This document shows positions 55,442 to 63,973 of a stretch of DNA of 64,000 nucleotides, piece after piece. A program made the position numbers and the translations under genes. Source of the stretch: Maribacter sp. MJ134 (GTDB taxonomy: Bacteria; Bacteroidota; Bacteroidia; Flavobacteriales; Flavobacteriaceae); assembly GCF_003970695.1 (NCBI RefSeq), contig NZ_CP034570.1:3596001-3660000 (forward strand). The letters run 5' to 3'. Position 1 is the first letter of the stretch. Every line of letters starts with the position of its first letter. The notes beneath the pieces are model-generated. The model was not told the DNA's origin and did no database searches. It saw nothing but the letters and a program-made list of their open reading frames with translations.

Positions 55442-56554
55442 TTATATTGAAATTTTTTGATTCCTTGCGGCCACTTTCCATTCTTCGGAAACCTTACCAT
55501 CTCTTACGACCAATAGCGACTCGTACTTTGCAACTGTAGGACAAATATGTTTAGGTATGGCATAGTGGGGTTCTCCGACTTCTAACACTTTTAGGTCGTC
55601 ATATTCCATAACCAGATGTTCTTCCGATTGGCTAATTTGTTTGCCATGGTCCAAGGTTAAAAATTGCATTCTAGGGAAAGCCATTTCAGGAGCTATGGAT
55701 TTGTGACCTAAATCAAAACAAAGAATACCTGCTTTTGGTTTGCTTATAATCCTTGTGAACAGAACCGCAGCTGGAAGGAATTCCATTTCGGGAAACAGGT
55801 CTCCGTAGCCGCAATCCCAAAGCAGGGTAGTGCCAGGACTTGCCACTACATTAGTTCTTTTACAATGAAAAGGAAAGGAGGGTGATCCGCCGGCAATTAC
55901 CGTTGGTTTAGGCAATCCTGCAGAAATAAGCTGTGTTTTGAGGGCCAACACTTTTTCAAAAGCAGCATCACAATCTATCTTGCGAGCTACTGGGTCAGGA
56001 TTTCTTATATGTCCGTCATACACATGCAATCCTTGAATGGATAGGGAAGAATGCTTAGAAATGCTCTTGTATAGATCAAAAGCTTCCGAAGAAGGTATGA
56101 TTCCCGTTCGGTTCATACCTGTGTTCAAATCGATATATAAGGCTATGGTTACGTTGTTTTTCTCCGCAACGGCTGCCATTGTATTACTGGTGGCCCTATT
56201 ATCGACTAGAGTAGCGAATTTTAGCTTTGGAAATTTTTTTATCAGCGAAACAAAGCGGTTTAAATTAACACCAACAGGTTGCATGGCCAATACGATATCA
56301 GGCGCATTACAGCTGGCCAATAGTTCCGCTTCAGCAATGGTAGCGCATTTAAACTTTTCAATGCCTTGCGCCATTTGGAGCTTAATAATTTCGGCACACT
56401 TATGGGTCTTTATATGCGGTCTAAGGTTCTCGGTGCCTCCCGCCATGTTGATCATGGTCTGAATATTCTGTTGTATCCTTTCCGGGTAGACTAGCAAAGC
56501 GGGCGAGATAATATGTTTATGACTTTTTAGTTGGTACCACTGCTCTTGATTCAT
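55442..56554 (-). CDS. D-threonine-aldolase / D-serine-dehydratase-fold PLP enzyme
   Basis: This encodes a 370-residue fold-type III PLP enzyme. Lys49 in RPHIKTHK should form the Schiff base. The barrel continues with LYIDLNTGMNRTGI, GLHVYDGHI and TVIAGGSPSFP. The C-terminal beta domain carries PKHICPT, matching the His-x-Cys metal site of D-threonine aldolase and eukaryotic-type D-serine dehydratase. These enzymes either split D-threonine to glycine and acetaldehyde or deaminate D-serine via 2-aminoacrylate. The RidA gene next door favours the second type of chemistry, but this is inference. It begins 5 bp after the RidA stop. Confidence 0.88.
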   Translation of the reverse strand: MNQEQWYQLKSHKHIISPALLVYPERIQQNIQTMINMAGGTENLRPHIKTHKCAEIIKLQMAQGIEKFKCATIAEAELLASCNAPDIVLAMQPVGVNLNRFVSLIKKFPKLKFATLVDNRATSNTMAAVAEKNNVTIALYIDLNTGMNRTGIIPSSEAFDLYKSISKHSSLSIQGLHVYDGHIRNPDPVARKIDCDAAFEKVLALKTQLISAGLPKPTVIAGGSPSFPFHCKRTNVVASPGTTLLWDCGYGDLFPEMEFLPAAVLFTRIISKPKAGILCFDLGHKSIAPEMAFPRMQFLTLDHGKQISQSEEHLVMEYDDLKVLEVGEPHYAIPKHICPTVAKYESLLVVRDGKVSEEWKVAARNQKISI

Positions 56555-56559
56555 CTGTC

Positions 56560-57027
56560 TTATTTGTGAAGTTCAAACATGGCCTCTATTTCAACGGCAA
56601 CCTGATCAGGTAGCATCATACCGACGGCACTTCTTACCCCTACACCATTTTCAGGTCCAAAAACATCCGACATTAATTCACTAAACCCATTTATTACTAG
56701 AGGTTGTTTGCTAAAGTCTGGTGTACAATTGACCATGCCAAGGGTTTTAACCAACCTTTTAATCCTATCGACATCACCAAAATGGGTGGTAATCGTAGCG
56801 AGCATGGTTAGTGCAACATGATGTGCGGCTTGCTTACCCTCTTCCAAAGTGAGGTTATCACCAACACGCCCCGTATAGAGCGTACCATCGTTAAGCATAG
56901 GTCCCTGACCAGAAATATATAGAAAATTATCTACCACTAGAACAGGTTTGTATAGTCCGGCTGGTGGAGGGGCAGGAGGTAAGACCAATCCAAGTTCTTT
57001 AAGTTTTTCTGAAGGTTTTTGAGCCAT
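56560..57027 (-). CDS. RidA-family enamine/imine deaminase
   Basis: This encodes a 155-residue protein of the RidA/YjgF family. The key Arg132 lies in GVGVRSAVGMMLPDQVAVEIEA, with the usual VEIEA ending, and the N-terminal block is PVLVVDNFLYISGQGP. RidA hydrolyses reactive 2-aminoacrylate and related enamines made by PLP-dependent dehydratases. Its position between a GntP permease (11 bp upstream) and a PLP enzyme (5 bp downstream) suggests it protects the cell from the enamine made by that enzyme. It is slightly longer than the 128-residue E. coli RidA because of an N-terminal extension with a Pro-rich turn (LPPAPPPAG). Confidence 0.9.
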   Translation of the reverse strand: MAQKPSEKLKELGLVLPPAPPPAGLYKPVLVVDNFLYISGQGPMLNDGTLYTGRVGDNLTLEEGKQAAHHVALTMLATITTHFGDVDRIKRLVKTLGMVNCTPDFSKQPLVINGFSELMSDVFGPENGVGVRSAVGMMLPDQVAVEIEAMFELHK

Positions 57028-57037
57028 AGTGATTGTT

Positions 57038-58354
57038 TTATATAAATAAGTTCAAAATTAGTACGCCCACCAATCCCATAATCCCCACGGTAGTTTCCAT
57101 AACCGTCCATGTTTTTAAGGTGTCTTTTACCGATAGGTTAAAATATTCTTTGTACAGCCAAAAACCACTATCATTTACGTGGGAGAGCATTAAACTTCCA
57201 GAACCAATAGCTAGGACCATTAGTTCAGGGCTTACATCGGTACCACTGATCAAGGGAAGTACAATCCCGGCAGCGGTTAGGCCTGCAACTGTTGCAGAAC
57301 CAACACAAACCCGAATTACGGTGGCTATAAGCCAGGCTAAAATTAGAGGTGATACGGAAGAACCTTTTAGCATTTCACCAATATATTCGCTTACACCACT
57401 ATCGATCAAAACCTGTTTTAAGGCACCTGCTCCGGCAATGATCAAGAGCACCATGGTAATTCCCGTAATAGCACTTGCTACAGAGTCCATAACCTCTTTC
57501 ATCTTTTTTCCCCTTGCTAGTCCTAAGGTGTAAATGGCGACCAAAACCGATATGAGCATAGCTATAACCGGATTCCCTAGGAATACGATTATTTTTGAGA
57601 TTCCATTATCTACTGGGAGCATTAATTCCGCTAAGGCCGCGATTGCGATTAAAATAACGGGAAGTAAGGCTGTAAAAATGCTAACACCAGTACTTGGCAT
57701 TTCCTCATCTTTAAGTATAATCGGGTTTAAAAACTCCTTGAGTGGTGTGGCTTCAATATTCCTTATAGTCCTGGATAATAGCGGCCCCGCAACAATAATT
57801 GCAGGAATGGCAACGATAATTCCATACAGCAAGGTCTTTCCGATATCTGCATTAAATGTTGCTGCAATGGCCGTGGGTGCAGGGTGCGGAGGCAAGTAAC
57901 CATGGGTAACGGAAAGGGAGGCTAACATGGGTAAGCCTACGTATAACAAGGGCAAGCCTGTTGTTGCCGCAATGGTAAAGACCAATGGAATTAAAATAAC
58001 GAAACCCACGGAGTAGAACATTGGTATGCCTACAATAAAACCGGTCAAAACAACAGCCCATTGTATGTTTTTTTTGCCGAATTTTTCCACAAGCTTTGTC
58101 GTGATTTTTTGGGCGGCACCGCTGTCGGCAACTAATTTGCCTAGCATGGCGCCCAAGCCCAAAATAATGACCAAAAACCCTAAAATACTACCTATGCCTT
58201 TTTGTATGGACGCAACAACGGAAACGGGCTCCATACCTTCGGCGATGCCTACGAATAAAGAAACTATAATAAAGGTTATAAAGGGATTCAATTTAAAACG
58301 GGTAATCAAAATAAAAAGAAGCACTATCCCGAATATTACAATAAGTAGAGGCAT
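57038..58354 (-). CDS. GntP-family permease (gluconate / D-serine type)
   Basis: This encodes a 438-residue inner-membrane proton symporter with 12-14 hydrophobic segments. The family block GYLPPHPAPTAIAATF is present, as are an early LGAMLGKLVADSGAA and a late ASMVG-equivalent region (SGSLMLSHVNDSGFW). GntP members import gluconate, related sugar acids or, in E. coli DsdX, D-serine. The genes that follow (RidA, a D-amino-acid PLP enzyme, a dipeptidase) point to D-serine or a related D-hydroxy amino acid rather than gluconate. It is the first gene of the operon. Its promoter must lie in the 110 bp between it and the aquaporin terminator. Confidence 0.9.
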   Translation of the reverse strand: MPLLIVIFGIVLLFILITRFKLNPFITFIIVSLFVGIAEGMEPVSVVASIQKGIGSILGFLVIILGLGAMLGKLVADSGAAQKITTKLVEKFGKKNIQWAVVLTGFIVGIPMFYSVGFVILIPLVFTIAATTGLPLLYVGLPMLASLSVTHGYLPPHPAPTAIAATFNADIGKTLLYGIIVAIPAIIVAGPLLSRTIRNIEATPLKEFLNPIILKDEEMPSTGVSIFTALLPVILIAIAALAELMLPVDNGISKIIVFLGNPVIAMLISVLVAIYTLGLARGKKMKEVMDSVASAITGITMVLLIIAGAGALKQVLIDSGVSEYIGEMLKGSSVSPLILAWLIATVIRVCVGSATVAGLTAAGIVLPLISGTDVSPELMVLAIGSGSLMLSHVNDSGFWLYKEYFNLSVKDTLKTWTVMETTVGIMGLVGVLILNLFI

Positions 58355-58407
58355 AAAAAGATTTTCATTGGTTGATGGTTAGTGCTTCTAATATACCACA
58401 AAAAAAA

Positions 58408-58445
58408 TTGCGCATCTCTATTCTTTTAAAAAATAGGATGCGCAA
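58408..58445 (-). terminator. Rho-independent terminator of the aquaporin gene
   Basis: The stem TTGCGCATC / GATGCGCAA continues into CTATT / AATAG with one bulged base, and a 9-nt loop closes it. On the minus strand it is followed by a run of T. It starts about 20 bp after the aquaporin stop at 58466. Confidence 0.85.
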
Positions 58446-58465
58446 AAAACTGTAGTTTGGAAAAC

Positions 58466-59155
58466 TTAATCCGTTACTTCTGGAGATAGAAATTTATATA
58501 CCAATCCGGCAATAACAGCTCCAACAATTGGTGCAAGCCAAAAGAGCCACAATTGTCCAATAGCCCAATCACCGGCAAACAATGCCTGACTAGTACTTCT
58601 GGCAGGGTTCACAGAGGTGTTCGTTACGGGAATACTTATCAAGTGTATCAGTGTTAAACAGAGACCGATGGCCAGACCGGCAAAACCTCTAGGTGCCTTC
58701 GTATAGGTAGACCCGAGTATGACGAATAGAAAAATGAAAGTCAGTACAATTTCTGTTATCAAGGCCGAGGTCATTCCGTAGCCGCCGGGAGAGTGTTCCC
58801 CATAACCGTTGGCTGCAAAGCCTCCTATTTCAAACCCAGCTTTTCCAGTAGCGATCATATATAAAATCGCTGCTCCTGCAATACCGCCCATAACCTGGGA
58901 TAAGATATAAGGGACTACATCCTTACCTTCAAAGCGCCCACCGACCCATAGCCCAATAGATACTGCTGGATTAAGGTGGCAACCAGAGATATGTCCTATG
59001 GCGTAAGCCATGGTGATAACGGTGAGACCAAATGCTAGGGAAACTCCCACAAAACCAATTCCCAATTCTGGAAACCCTGCGGCCAATACCGCACTTCCAC
59101 ACCCGCCTAATACAAGCCAGAGGGTACCAATAAATTCTGCTGCTAATTTTTTCAT
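58466..59155 (-). CDS. aqpZ: Aquaporin Z-type water channel
   Basis: This encodes 229 residues with six membrane helices and two half-helices. The NPA motifs are in [11 protein letters not shown] (Asn62) and [11 protein letters not shown]. The filter residues follow the AqpZ pattern, with the selectivity arginine right after the second NPA. An early [20 protein letters not shown] is typical of AqpZ. It should allow rapid water flow during osmotic change, and glycerol transport is unlikely. A 20-bp dyad lies 26 bp upstream and a strong terminator follows, so it appears to be a single-gene unit. Confidence 0.93.
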   Translation of the reverse strand: MKKLAAEFIGTLWLVLGGCGSAVLAAGFPELGIGFVGVSLAFGLTVITMAYAIGHISGCHLNPAVSIGLWVGGRFEGKDVVPYILSQVMGGIAGAAILYMIATGKAGFEIGGFAANGYGEHSPGGYGMTSALITEIVLTFIFLFVILGSTYTKAPRGFAGLAIGLCLTLIHLISIPVTNTSVNPARSTSQALFAGDWAIGQLWLFWLAPIVGAVIAGLVYKFLSPEVTD

Positions 59156-59180
59156 TTCTTAAAGTTTAGGTTAGTAATAC

Positions 59181-59200
59181 TTCATCTATATAGAGATGAA
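59181..59200. promoter_or_regulatory. 20-bp dyad upstream of the aquaporin gene
   Basis: TTCATCT-ATATAG-AGATGAA has perfect 7-bp arms and lies 26 bp before the aqpZ start on the minus strand. It could be an operator or a leader hairpin. No regulator is identified. Confidence 0.4.
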
Positions 59201-59338
59201 AACCATGTTTAGGTTTTAGAAACGTCAATGTCATAAAAGTCACATAATCAGAGACTTTATTATTATCATACTTCCTGTTATACTAGAAAATTAGAGGGCT
59301 GGCCAATCTTTTTTGTCGGTATTTGTAAATAGGTATTG

Positions 59339-60238
59339 TTACGCTTTCTCCTGATAATCTAATAGTTTCTGAGGTCCTTCTAGTAGCACTCGAACTACTT
59401 TTAAGGTTCCGTCCACAGAGGTTTCTATATGCCATTTGATAAGTGAAATCTGGCCATTTTCAATCTCTATTCCAGTTATGCTTCTTGGGTGTACGCAGCT
59501 ACCGTCGTTAAAAAAAGGAATGTCGCCCGGCTCGGGAAAGCGCGGTCTATGGGTGTGGCCTACGATGGTAATGAGTAGGTTGTTCTTTAGAATCCAACGT
59601 TTGATCCTACGCTCCAATTTAATTAGTTCTGTGTAATTTTTAGCCGGACTAGTGGGGTCTGCGATGCCCCAAACTTGTAGTGGTTTCCAGAGTACGCGGA
59701 CAAGAAAGCGTCCCCAGCGCCAAAATCTATAGTTCCACCAATCGGCTTGGTGACCATGAGCTAAAAAAAGCTCTTGTCCGGTAGTGCTATGCTTTAGGAC
59801 TATGGCTTCGTTATAGGTGATTCCTTCAAAAAGTTCTTTGTCGGTATCATCTATAGGTTCAAAATAACTGGACAGGTGCTTGTCCACATAGGTTTTATCT
59901 TTATATACCATATCATGATTGCCCCATATCATGTGCAACCGTTTATCCAAGTGGTATTTTCTTAAAAGTTTGAAGACGTTTTTATGCGCCTCGAAAATTG
60001 ATTCAAAATAAACGTTTTCCCAGAGTTCGTCACCATCGCCTAATTCACAATATTGAAAACCCTCGTTATAGTAGTGGTTTAAGGCATGAAAATAGATGTT
60101 TCTATTATTGGCAAAATCATCTGCAAAACTGTTGTCGCCGCGATGACAATCACTAAAAAGGATGAACTTAGAGCTATCGTCGAACATGATACGTTTAGCG
60201 GTGGTGTAGGCTCTTGAAAGTCTATGTGCTGACGACAT
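59339..60238 (-). CDS. Calcineurin-like metallophosphoesterase
   Basis: This encodes a 299-residue cytoplasmic protein with the dimetal phosphoesterase motifs in order: FSDCHRGDNS (D-x-H), GDGDELWENV, WGNHDMVY, LAHGHQADWW and VGHTHRPRFP. The spacing fits the calcineurin-like superfamily. The sequence resembles UDP-diacylglucosamine hydrolase only loosely, so the substrate is uncertain. Its stop is near the gap to aqpZ, and its start is 116 bp from the divergent GAF-domain gene. No operon partner is seen. Confidence 0.85.
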   Translation of the reverse strand: MSSAHRLSRAYTTAKRIMFDDSSKFILFSDCHRGDNSFADDFANNRNIYFHALNHYYNEGFQYCELGDGDELWENVYFESIFEAHKNVFKLLRKYHLDKRLHMIWGNHDMVYKDKTYVDKHLSSYFEPIDDTDKELFEGITYNEAIVLKHSTTGQELFLAHGHQADWWNYRFWRWGRFLVRVLWKPLQVWGIADPTSPAKNYTELIKLERRIKRWILKNNLLITIVGHTHRPRFPEPGDIPFFNDGSCVHPRSITGIEIENGQISLIKWHIETSVDGTLKVVRVLLEGPQKLLDYQEKA

Positions 60239-60311
60239 TTGGCGATTTTTTTATAGTTATCAGAAAAAGAAAAGATATCTGACTATGAAACTTTTAACAT
60301 AAAACTACGTT

Positions 60312-60319
60312 TAGTTTTG
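60312..60319 (+). promoter_or_regulatory. Bacteroidota-type -7 element upstream of the GAF-domain gene
   Basis: TAGTTTTG fits TAnnTTTG, 35 bp before the ATG at 60354. No clear -33 box is seen. Confidence 0.45.
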
Positions 60320-60353
60320 TAATTTTATTAGTGTTTAGAAGACAAATATAGGT

Positions 60354-62726
60354 ATGATGAAGGGTAAGGATAAAATAATGCCGATGAAACCGCTAATTAG
60401 TTTTGATAAGCTACTTAGGCATTATGATGAAATGCAGGAAAGTGAAGATAGAATTTTAGCGACACGTGCCAAGGAAATTCTAAAAGCTCAAGAACCTTAT
60501 CACGAACTAAGGGATGGTTTTCAGGACATTGCCTTATTGGAAGAGCATAAGGATGTGATCGGTCTTATACTTCAGGATAGCTTTTCACCTGTTCTAAGTA
60601 CAAATGAGATAAAAGCAGCTTCTTTACCCTATTATGATATATTCTTTAATTCATCTAAGCGGTTTCAGAAAATAATCAATGAGGCCGGTCCTGGTTTTGA
60701 GCCAAAAATTAGAAATCAGGAGGAGGGTATTGATTATATTATGGGTTGTATTGTAATCCTCAATTTTCATTACGGCTTTCACTTAGATTTCAGTAGACCT
60801 TTTTTCTATGATATTCCTGATGCCACTGGCGTAATGCATCATTATCGGATTCTGTACAATGCAGATTTCCTGGAGTTGATTCCCACGAAGAAAGCAAAAA
60901 AGATAGAACAAGAAGACGTTGATGAACTTTTAGAAAATCCTAACGATTTAAAACTATGGATGGAGAAAATACCGCCAGAAAGTTTTATATCCAAAGGATT
61001 TGTTATTTCCAATATGTTCGATGTTACAGCCGAGCATTCAATTTCTGAGATAAAATCAGAACTTATTGCCAGTGATAAACGCGGTAGCGATAATTTTATG
61101 AACGATTTGCAGGAGACGTTCCGATCGTTCTTCAAATTACCTAATATTAAGGTCGGTTTTGTAACCTATAACTCCAAGGACGATCAATTTGAGCCTGTCT
61201 ACGGGAAGGGCGTCTCAAGCTTTATTCTAAATGGTCAGGATGCCAAAGTTTGTAATGAAGCTTTATGCCAACAATCGTATAGTAAACTAATTCAGGACAA
61301 TACGTATTTTGCTGTGGCAGATGTATCCAAGTACCATGAAAAATATAATGGTATGGATCCGTACGGGGGCTTGGAAAAACAAGGAATAAAAAGTGCAATT
61401 TTTGCACCCATTGCATTCAATGGGGAATTACTGGGTGTTTTAGAAGTAGTTTCTACCAAGCGAAATGTTCTTAATGGAGTCAATGCCAAAAAGCTAGATG
61501 ATGTAATGCCATATATCGTCTCTGCTGTGGTGAGGTCTAAAGTTGAGGAGGAGAACCTGATTGATGCCATCATACAGAACGAATGTACCTCCGTGCACTC
61601 TTCTGTCTATTGGAGATTTCAAGAAGAAGCAAAATATTTTATAAAAGATCAGTTAGAAGGTAGGCAGCCCTCATTTAAGGAAATCGTATTTAAGGAAGTA
61701 TATCCCTTGTATGGGCAGATTGATATAAAAGATTCTTCAAAGGCCAGAAACGTTGCCATTCAGCGAGATTTAATGATTCAACTCTCTCAAATAAACGAGG
61801 TTTTGGAAAATGTACTCAAGAAGTATAAACTTCCGATTTACGAGGAGCTAATGTTTCGTGTAGACAACCATTTGGAGAGTATTAAGGAGATGTTATATAC
61901 TAATAGCGAACAGGCTATTTTTGATTTTGTGAAGGAAGAAATCGTTCCGGTATTTAGTCATCTTAAAAAATCGGACAAGGACATCTCAAAGCATATTCTT
62001 GCTTATGAGGCCAATATTGATATGGGTACGGAATCCTATTATGACCATAGAAAAAATTACGATGAGAGTGTAATGCTCATCAATAAAAAATTAGCCTCGG
62101 TTATAGATAAAAAACAGGAAGTCGCCCAAGAGATGTTTCCTCATTATTTTGAACGTTATAAAACGGACGGTGTTGAGCATAATATGTACATTGGTGCCTC
62201 TATTTCCGGTAAGCAAGATTTTAATCCGCTGTATTTGAATAATTTAAGGCTATGGCAGCTGCAGGTGATGTGTGAAATGGAGAACACCCATTATGCGTTA
62301 AAACCAGAGTTGTCCGTACCATTGGATGCCACATCTTTGATACTTGTTTATAATACCTCTCTTTCTATACGCTTTCGTATGGATGAAAAGCAGTTTGATG
62401 TGGATGGTACTTACAATGCGCGGTATGAGGTCATTAAAAAACGAATTGATAAATCGTTCATAAAGGGGACTAATAATCGTCTGACGGAAACAGGCAAAAT
62501 GGCCATAGTATACTCGCAGAAAAAAGATGAATTAGAATACCTGCGCTATATCAAGTTCCTTAAGTCTAAAGGGTATTTTACGGATAATGTTGAAATCGTA
62601 GAATTAGAAGGATTACAGGGTGTATCTGGATTAAAGGCCATTAGGGCAGAAATTCTCTACAAATCTAATGAAACTCCTGAGAAGACTTATACCTACCAGG
62701 ATTTAATGGATACCTTGAAAGAGTAA
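60354..62726 (+). CDS. GAF-domain protein of unknown function
   Basis: This encodes 790 residues with no signal peptide or membrane helix. The N-terminal ~230 residues are mostly helical. A GAF-like domain follows at ~240-400, with KVGFVTYNSKDDQF, YFAVADVSKYHEKYNG and SAIFAPIAFNGELLGVLEVVS. The remaining ~390 residues are helical and charged, with no catalytic or output motif I recognise, and there is no histidine kinase or cyclase domain. GAF domains usually bind small ligands such as cyclic nucleotides. It converges on the HD/PycTM gene, with only 5 bp between stops, so the two genes are neighbours but not an operon. Similar proteins occur in many Flavobacteriaceae. Confidence 0.75.
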   Translation: MMKGKDKIMPMKPLISFDKLLRHYDEMQESEDRILATRAKEILKAQEPYHELRDGFQDIALLEEHKDVIGLILQDSFSPVLSTNEIKAASLPYYDIFFNSSKRFQKIINEAGPGFEPKIRNQEEGIDYIMGCIVILNFHYGFHLDFSRPFFYDIPDATGVMHHYRILYNADFLELIPTKKAKKIEQEDVDELLENPNDLKLWMEKIPPESFISKGFVISNMFDVTAEHSISEIKSELIASDKRGSDNFMNDLQETFRSFFKLPNIKVGFVTYNSKDDQFEPVYGKGVSSFILNGQDAKVCNEALCQQSYSKLIQDNTYFAVADVSKYHEKYNGMDPYGGLEKQGIKSAIFAPIAFNGELLGVLEVVSTKRNVLNGVNAKKLDDVMPYIVSAVVRSKVEEENLIDAIIQNECTSVHSSVYWRFQEEAKYFIKDQLEGRQPSFKEIVFKEVYPLYGQIDIKDSSKARNVAIQRDLMIQLSQINEVLENVLKKYKLPIYEELMFRVDNHLESIKEMLYTNSEQAIFDFVKEEIVPVFSHLKKSDKDISKHILAYEANIDMGTESYYDHRKNYDESVMLINKKLASVIDKKQEVAQEMFPHYFERYKTDGVEHNMYIGASISGKQDFNPLYLNNLRLWQLQVMCEMENTHYALKPELSVPLDATSLILVYNTSLSIRFRMDEKQFDVDGTYNARYEVIKKRIDKSFIKGTNNRLTETGKMAIVYSQKKDELEYLRYIKFLKSKGYFTDNVEIVELEGLQGVSGLKAIRAEILYKSNETPEKTYTYQDLMDTLKE

Positions 62727-62738
62727 CCCTTTTAGGGT
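62726..62738. terminator. Short hairpin shared by two convergent stops
   Basis: ACCCT-TTT-AGGGT overlaps the stop codons of both convergent genes. The stem has only 5 bp, so it may slow rather than end transcription. Confidence 0.3.
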
Positions 62739-63934
62739 AATAAATTTGATACTCTATCCGGACCAAAAAATTTAAAGGCAACGGCAAAAGCAATAACCGA
62801 TATGATCATACCTATCATGAATATGGTATAGGTCCATCGTAGAATTTTATATTTTCTGTTCAACACCAGTCCCAAGAAATATAAATCCTTTGTTAATGAG
62901 GAGTATATGTATTCCTTGTCCTTTACGAGTTCATTAATGGCCCATTCATACTCGTCTAACTTCATTTTGTGAAAGTTGCCAAAGAACAGGAGGTTTACTT
63001 TTTTATCCTTTACATCTTGTTTGGAAAACTGTCCGCTGGTTACGTTTGGTCTAGTCGCTAGAACGGCTAAAACCATCGAAACTACACTAAAAACGATAAA
63101 AATTACCGTTGGATAAATTAGATAGGTATTAGACGGATTGTCCAGTTTGGGAATAAGGTTAGATAGTGCTAAGGAAATAATTATTGCATTAACGGATAAT
63201 AGAATATTTGCCTTCGTATCGGCAATATCACTTAGGGTAATATGGTTCTTTAAAGTTACCCTGAACAAGGTTTGAATACCACGGTCAGGACTTTCGCTTT
63301 TGTATTTTGCCTTGAGCGCCTCTTTTTTTGCAATTTCCTTTTCGGATTTTTTATCCTTTATAAGACGCCTTAGATTTTTATCTTTTCCCGCTTGCCAATT
63401 CTCTTTTGCATAATCGGTATAAAAGCGATGTTCTGTTCGGAACATTTTAATATTTGCGTCCAACCATTCTTTATGATTATAATCTGCGATGCCCAAAAGT
63501 CTTAGTTCTTCTCGAAGTAAGTCTGACGTTTCTAGATAACTTTTTTGAGCAAAGTGAGAAGCATCGGCATCCCTGAGAATCTTTTCATGAAGGGTCTTTG
63601 GTTCCGCATACCTTACGGTGGCCATAATACAATTTCCGATTTCTGCTATCAATTTAGGGTCGTAATTTTCTTTCGTTAAAAAAGCTTTCGCAATTTCACA
63701 ACTTCGCTCCTCGTGCTTTTCACTTCCCTTTGTGTAACCGGTATCATGCAACCAAGCAGCTATTTCAATAGCCTCTTTTTCCGTGTCCGATAGAGAACAC
63801 GAGTTCAATAATTCTTTAGTACTTTTAACAACGCGTTGGGTATGCCTTAGATTGTGATAAAGATAATTGGGATTTAGTTCGTTCGTCAATAAATTTACAA
63901 CGAAACCTTCAGTTTTCTTTAGGATACCTGACAT
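62732..63934 (-). CDS. HD-domain phosphohydrolase fused to a Pycsar-effector-like membrane domain (PycTM)
   Basis: This encodes 400 residues from the ATG at 63934; the frame extends 17 codons further to 63985. Residues ~15-165 form an HD domain: His27/His31 in HNLRHT, His63-Asp64 in WLHDTGYTKG, and a late Asp in LRDADASHF. A charged linker (~170-225) precedes the membrane part (~235-400), which begins HITLSDIADTKANILLSVNA. It has two close helices (~250-272 and ~280-303) and a last helix near the C-terminus. That D-x-K-A-N-I-L-L pattern is characteristic of the PycTM domain, the membrane-disrupting effector of Pycsar anti-phage systems. No pyrimidine cyclase is in this window, so a defence role is inferred. 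The HD domain could degrade or respond to a nucleotide. Confidence 0.85.
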   Translation of the reverse strand: MSGILKKTEGFVVNLLTNELNPNYLYHNLRHTQRVVKSTKELLNSCSLSDTEKEAIEIAAWLHDTGYTKGSEKHEERSCEIAKAFLTKENYDPKLIAEIGNCIMATVRYAEPKTLHEKILRDADASHFAQKSYLETSDLLREELRLLGIADYNHKEWLDANIKMFRTEHRFYTDYAKENWQAGKDKNLRRLIKDKKSEKEIAKKEALKAKYKSESPDRGIQTLFRVTLKNHITLSDIADTKANILLSVNAIIISLALSNLIPKLDNPSNTYLIYPTVIFIVFSVVSMVLAVLATRPNVTSGQFSKQDVKDKKVNLLFFGNFHKMKLDEYEWAINELVKDKEYIYSSLTKDLYFLGLVLNRKYKILRWTYTIFMIGMIISVIAFAVAFKFFGPDRVSNLLP

Positions 63935-63954
63935 ACATATGTAATTAGAAGTAT

Positions 63955-63973
63955 CCAAATTACGAAAATTTGG
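63955..63973. promoter_or_regulatory. Inverted repeat upstream of the HD/PycTM gene
   Basis: CCAAATT-ACGAA-AATTTGG has perfect 7-bp arms and lies 20 bp before the chosen start at 63934. It overlaps the alternative N-terminal extension, which favours the shorter start. It could be an operator. Confidence 0.4.
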
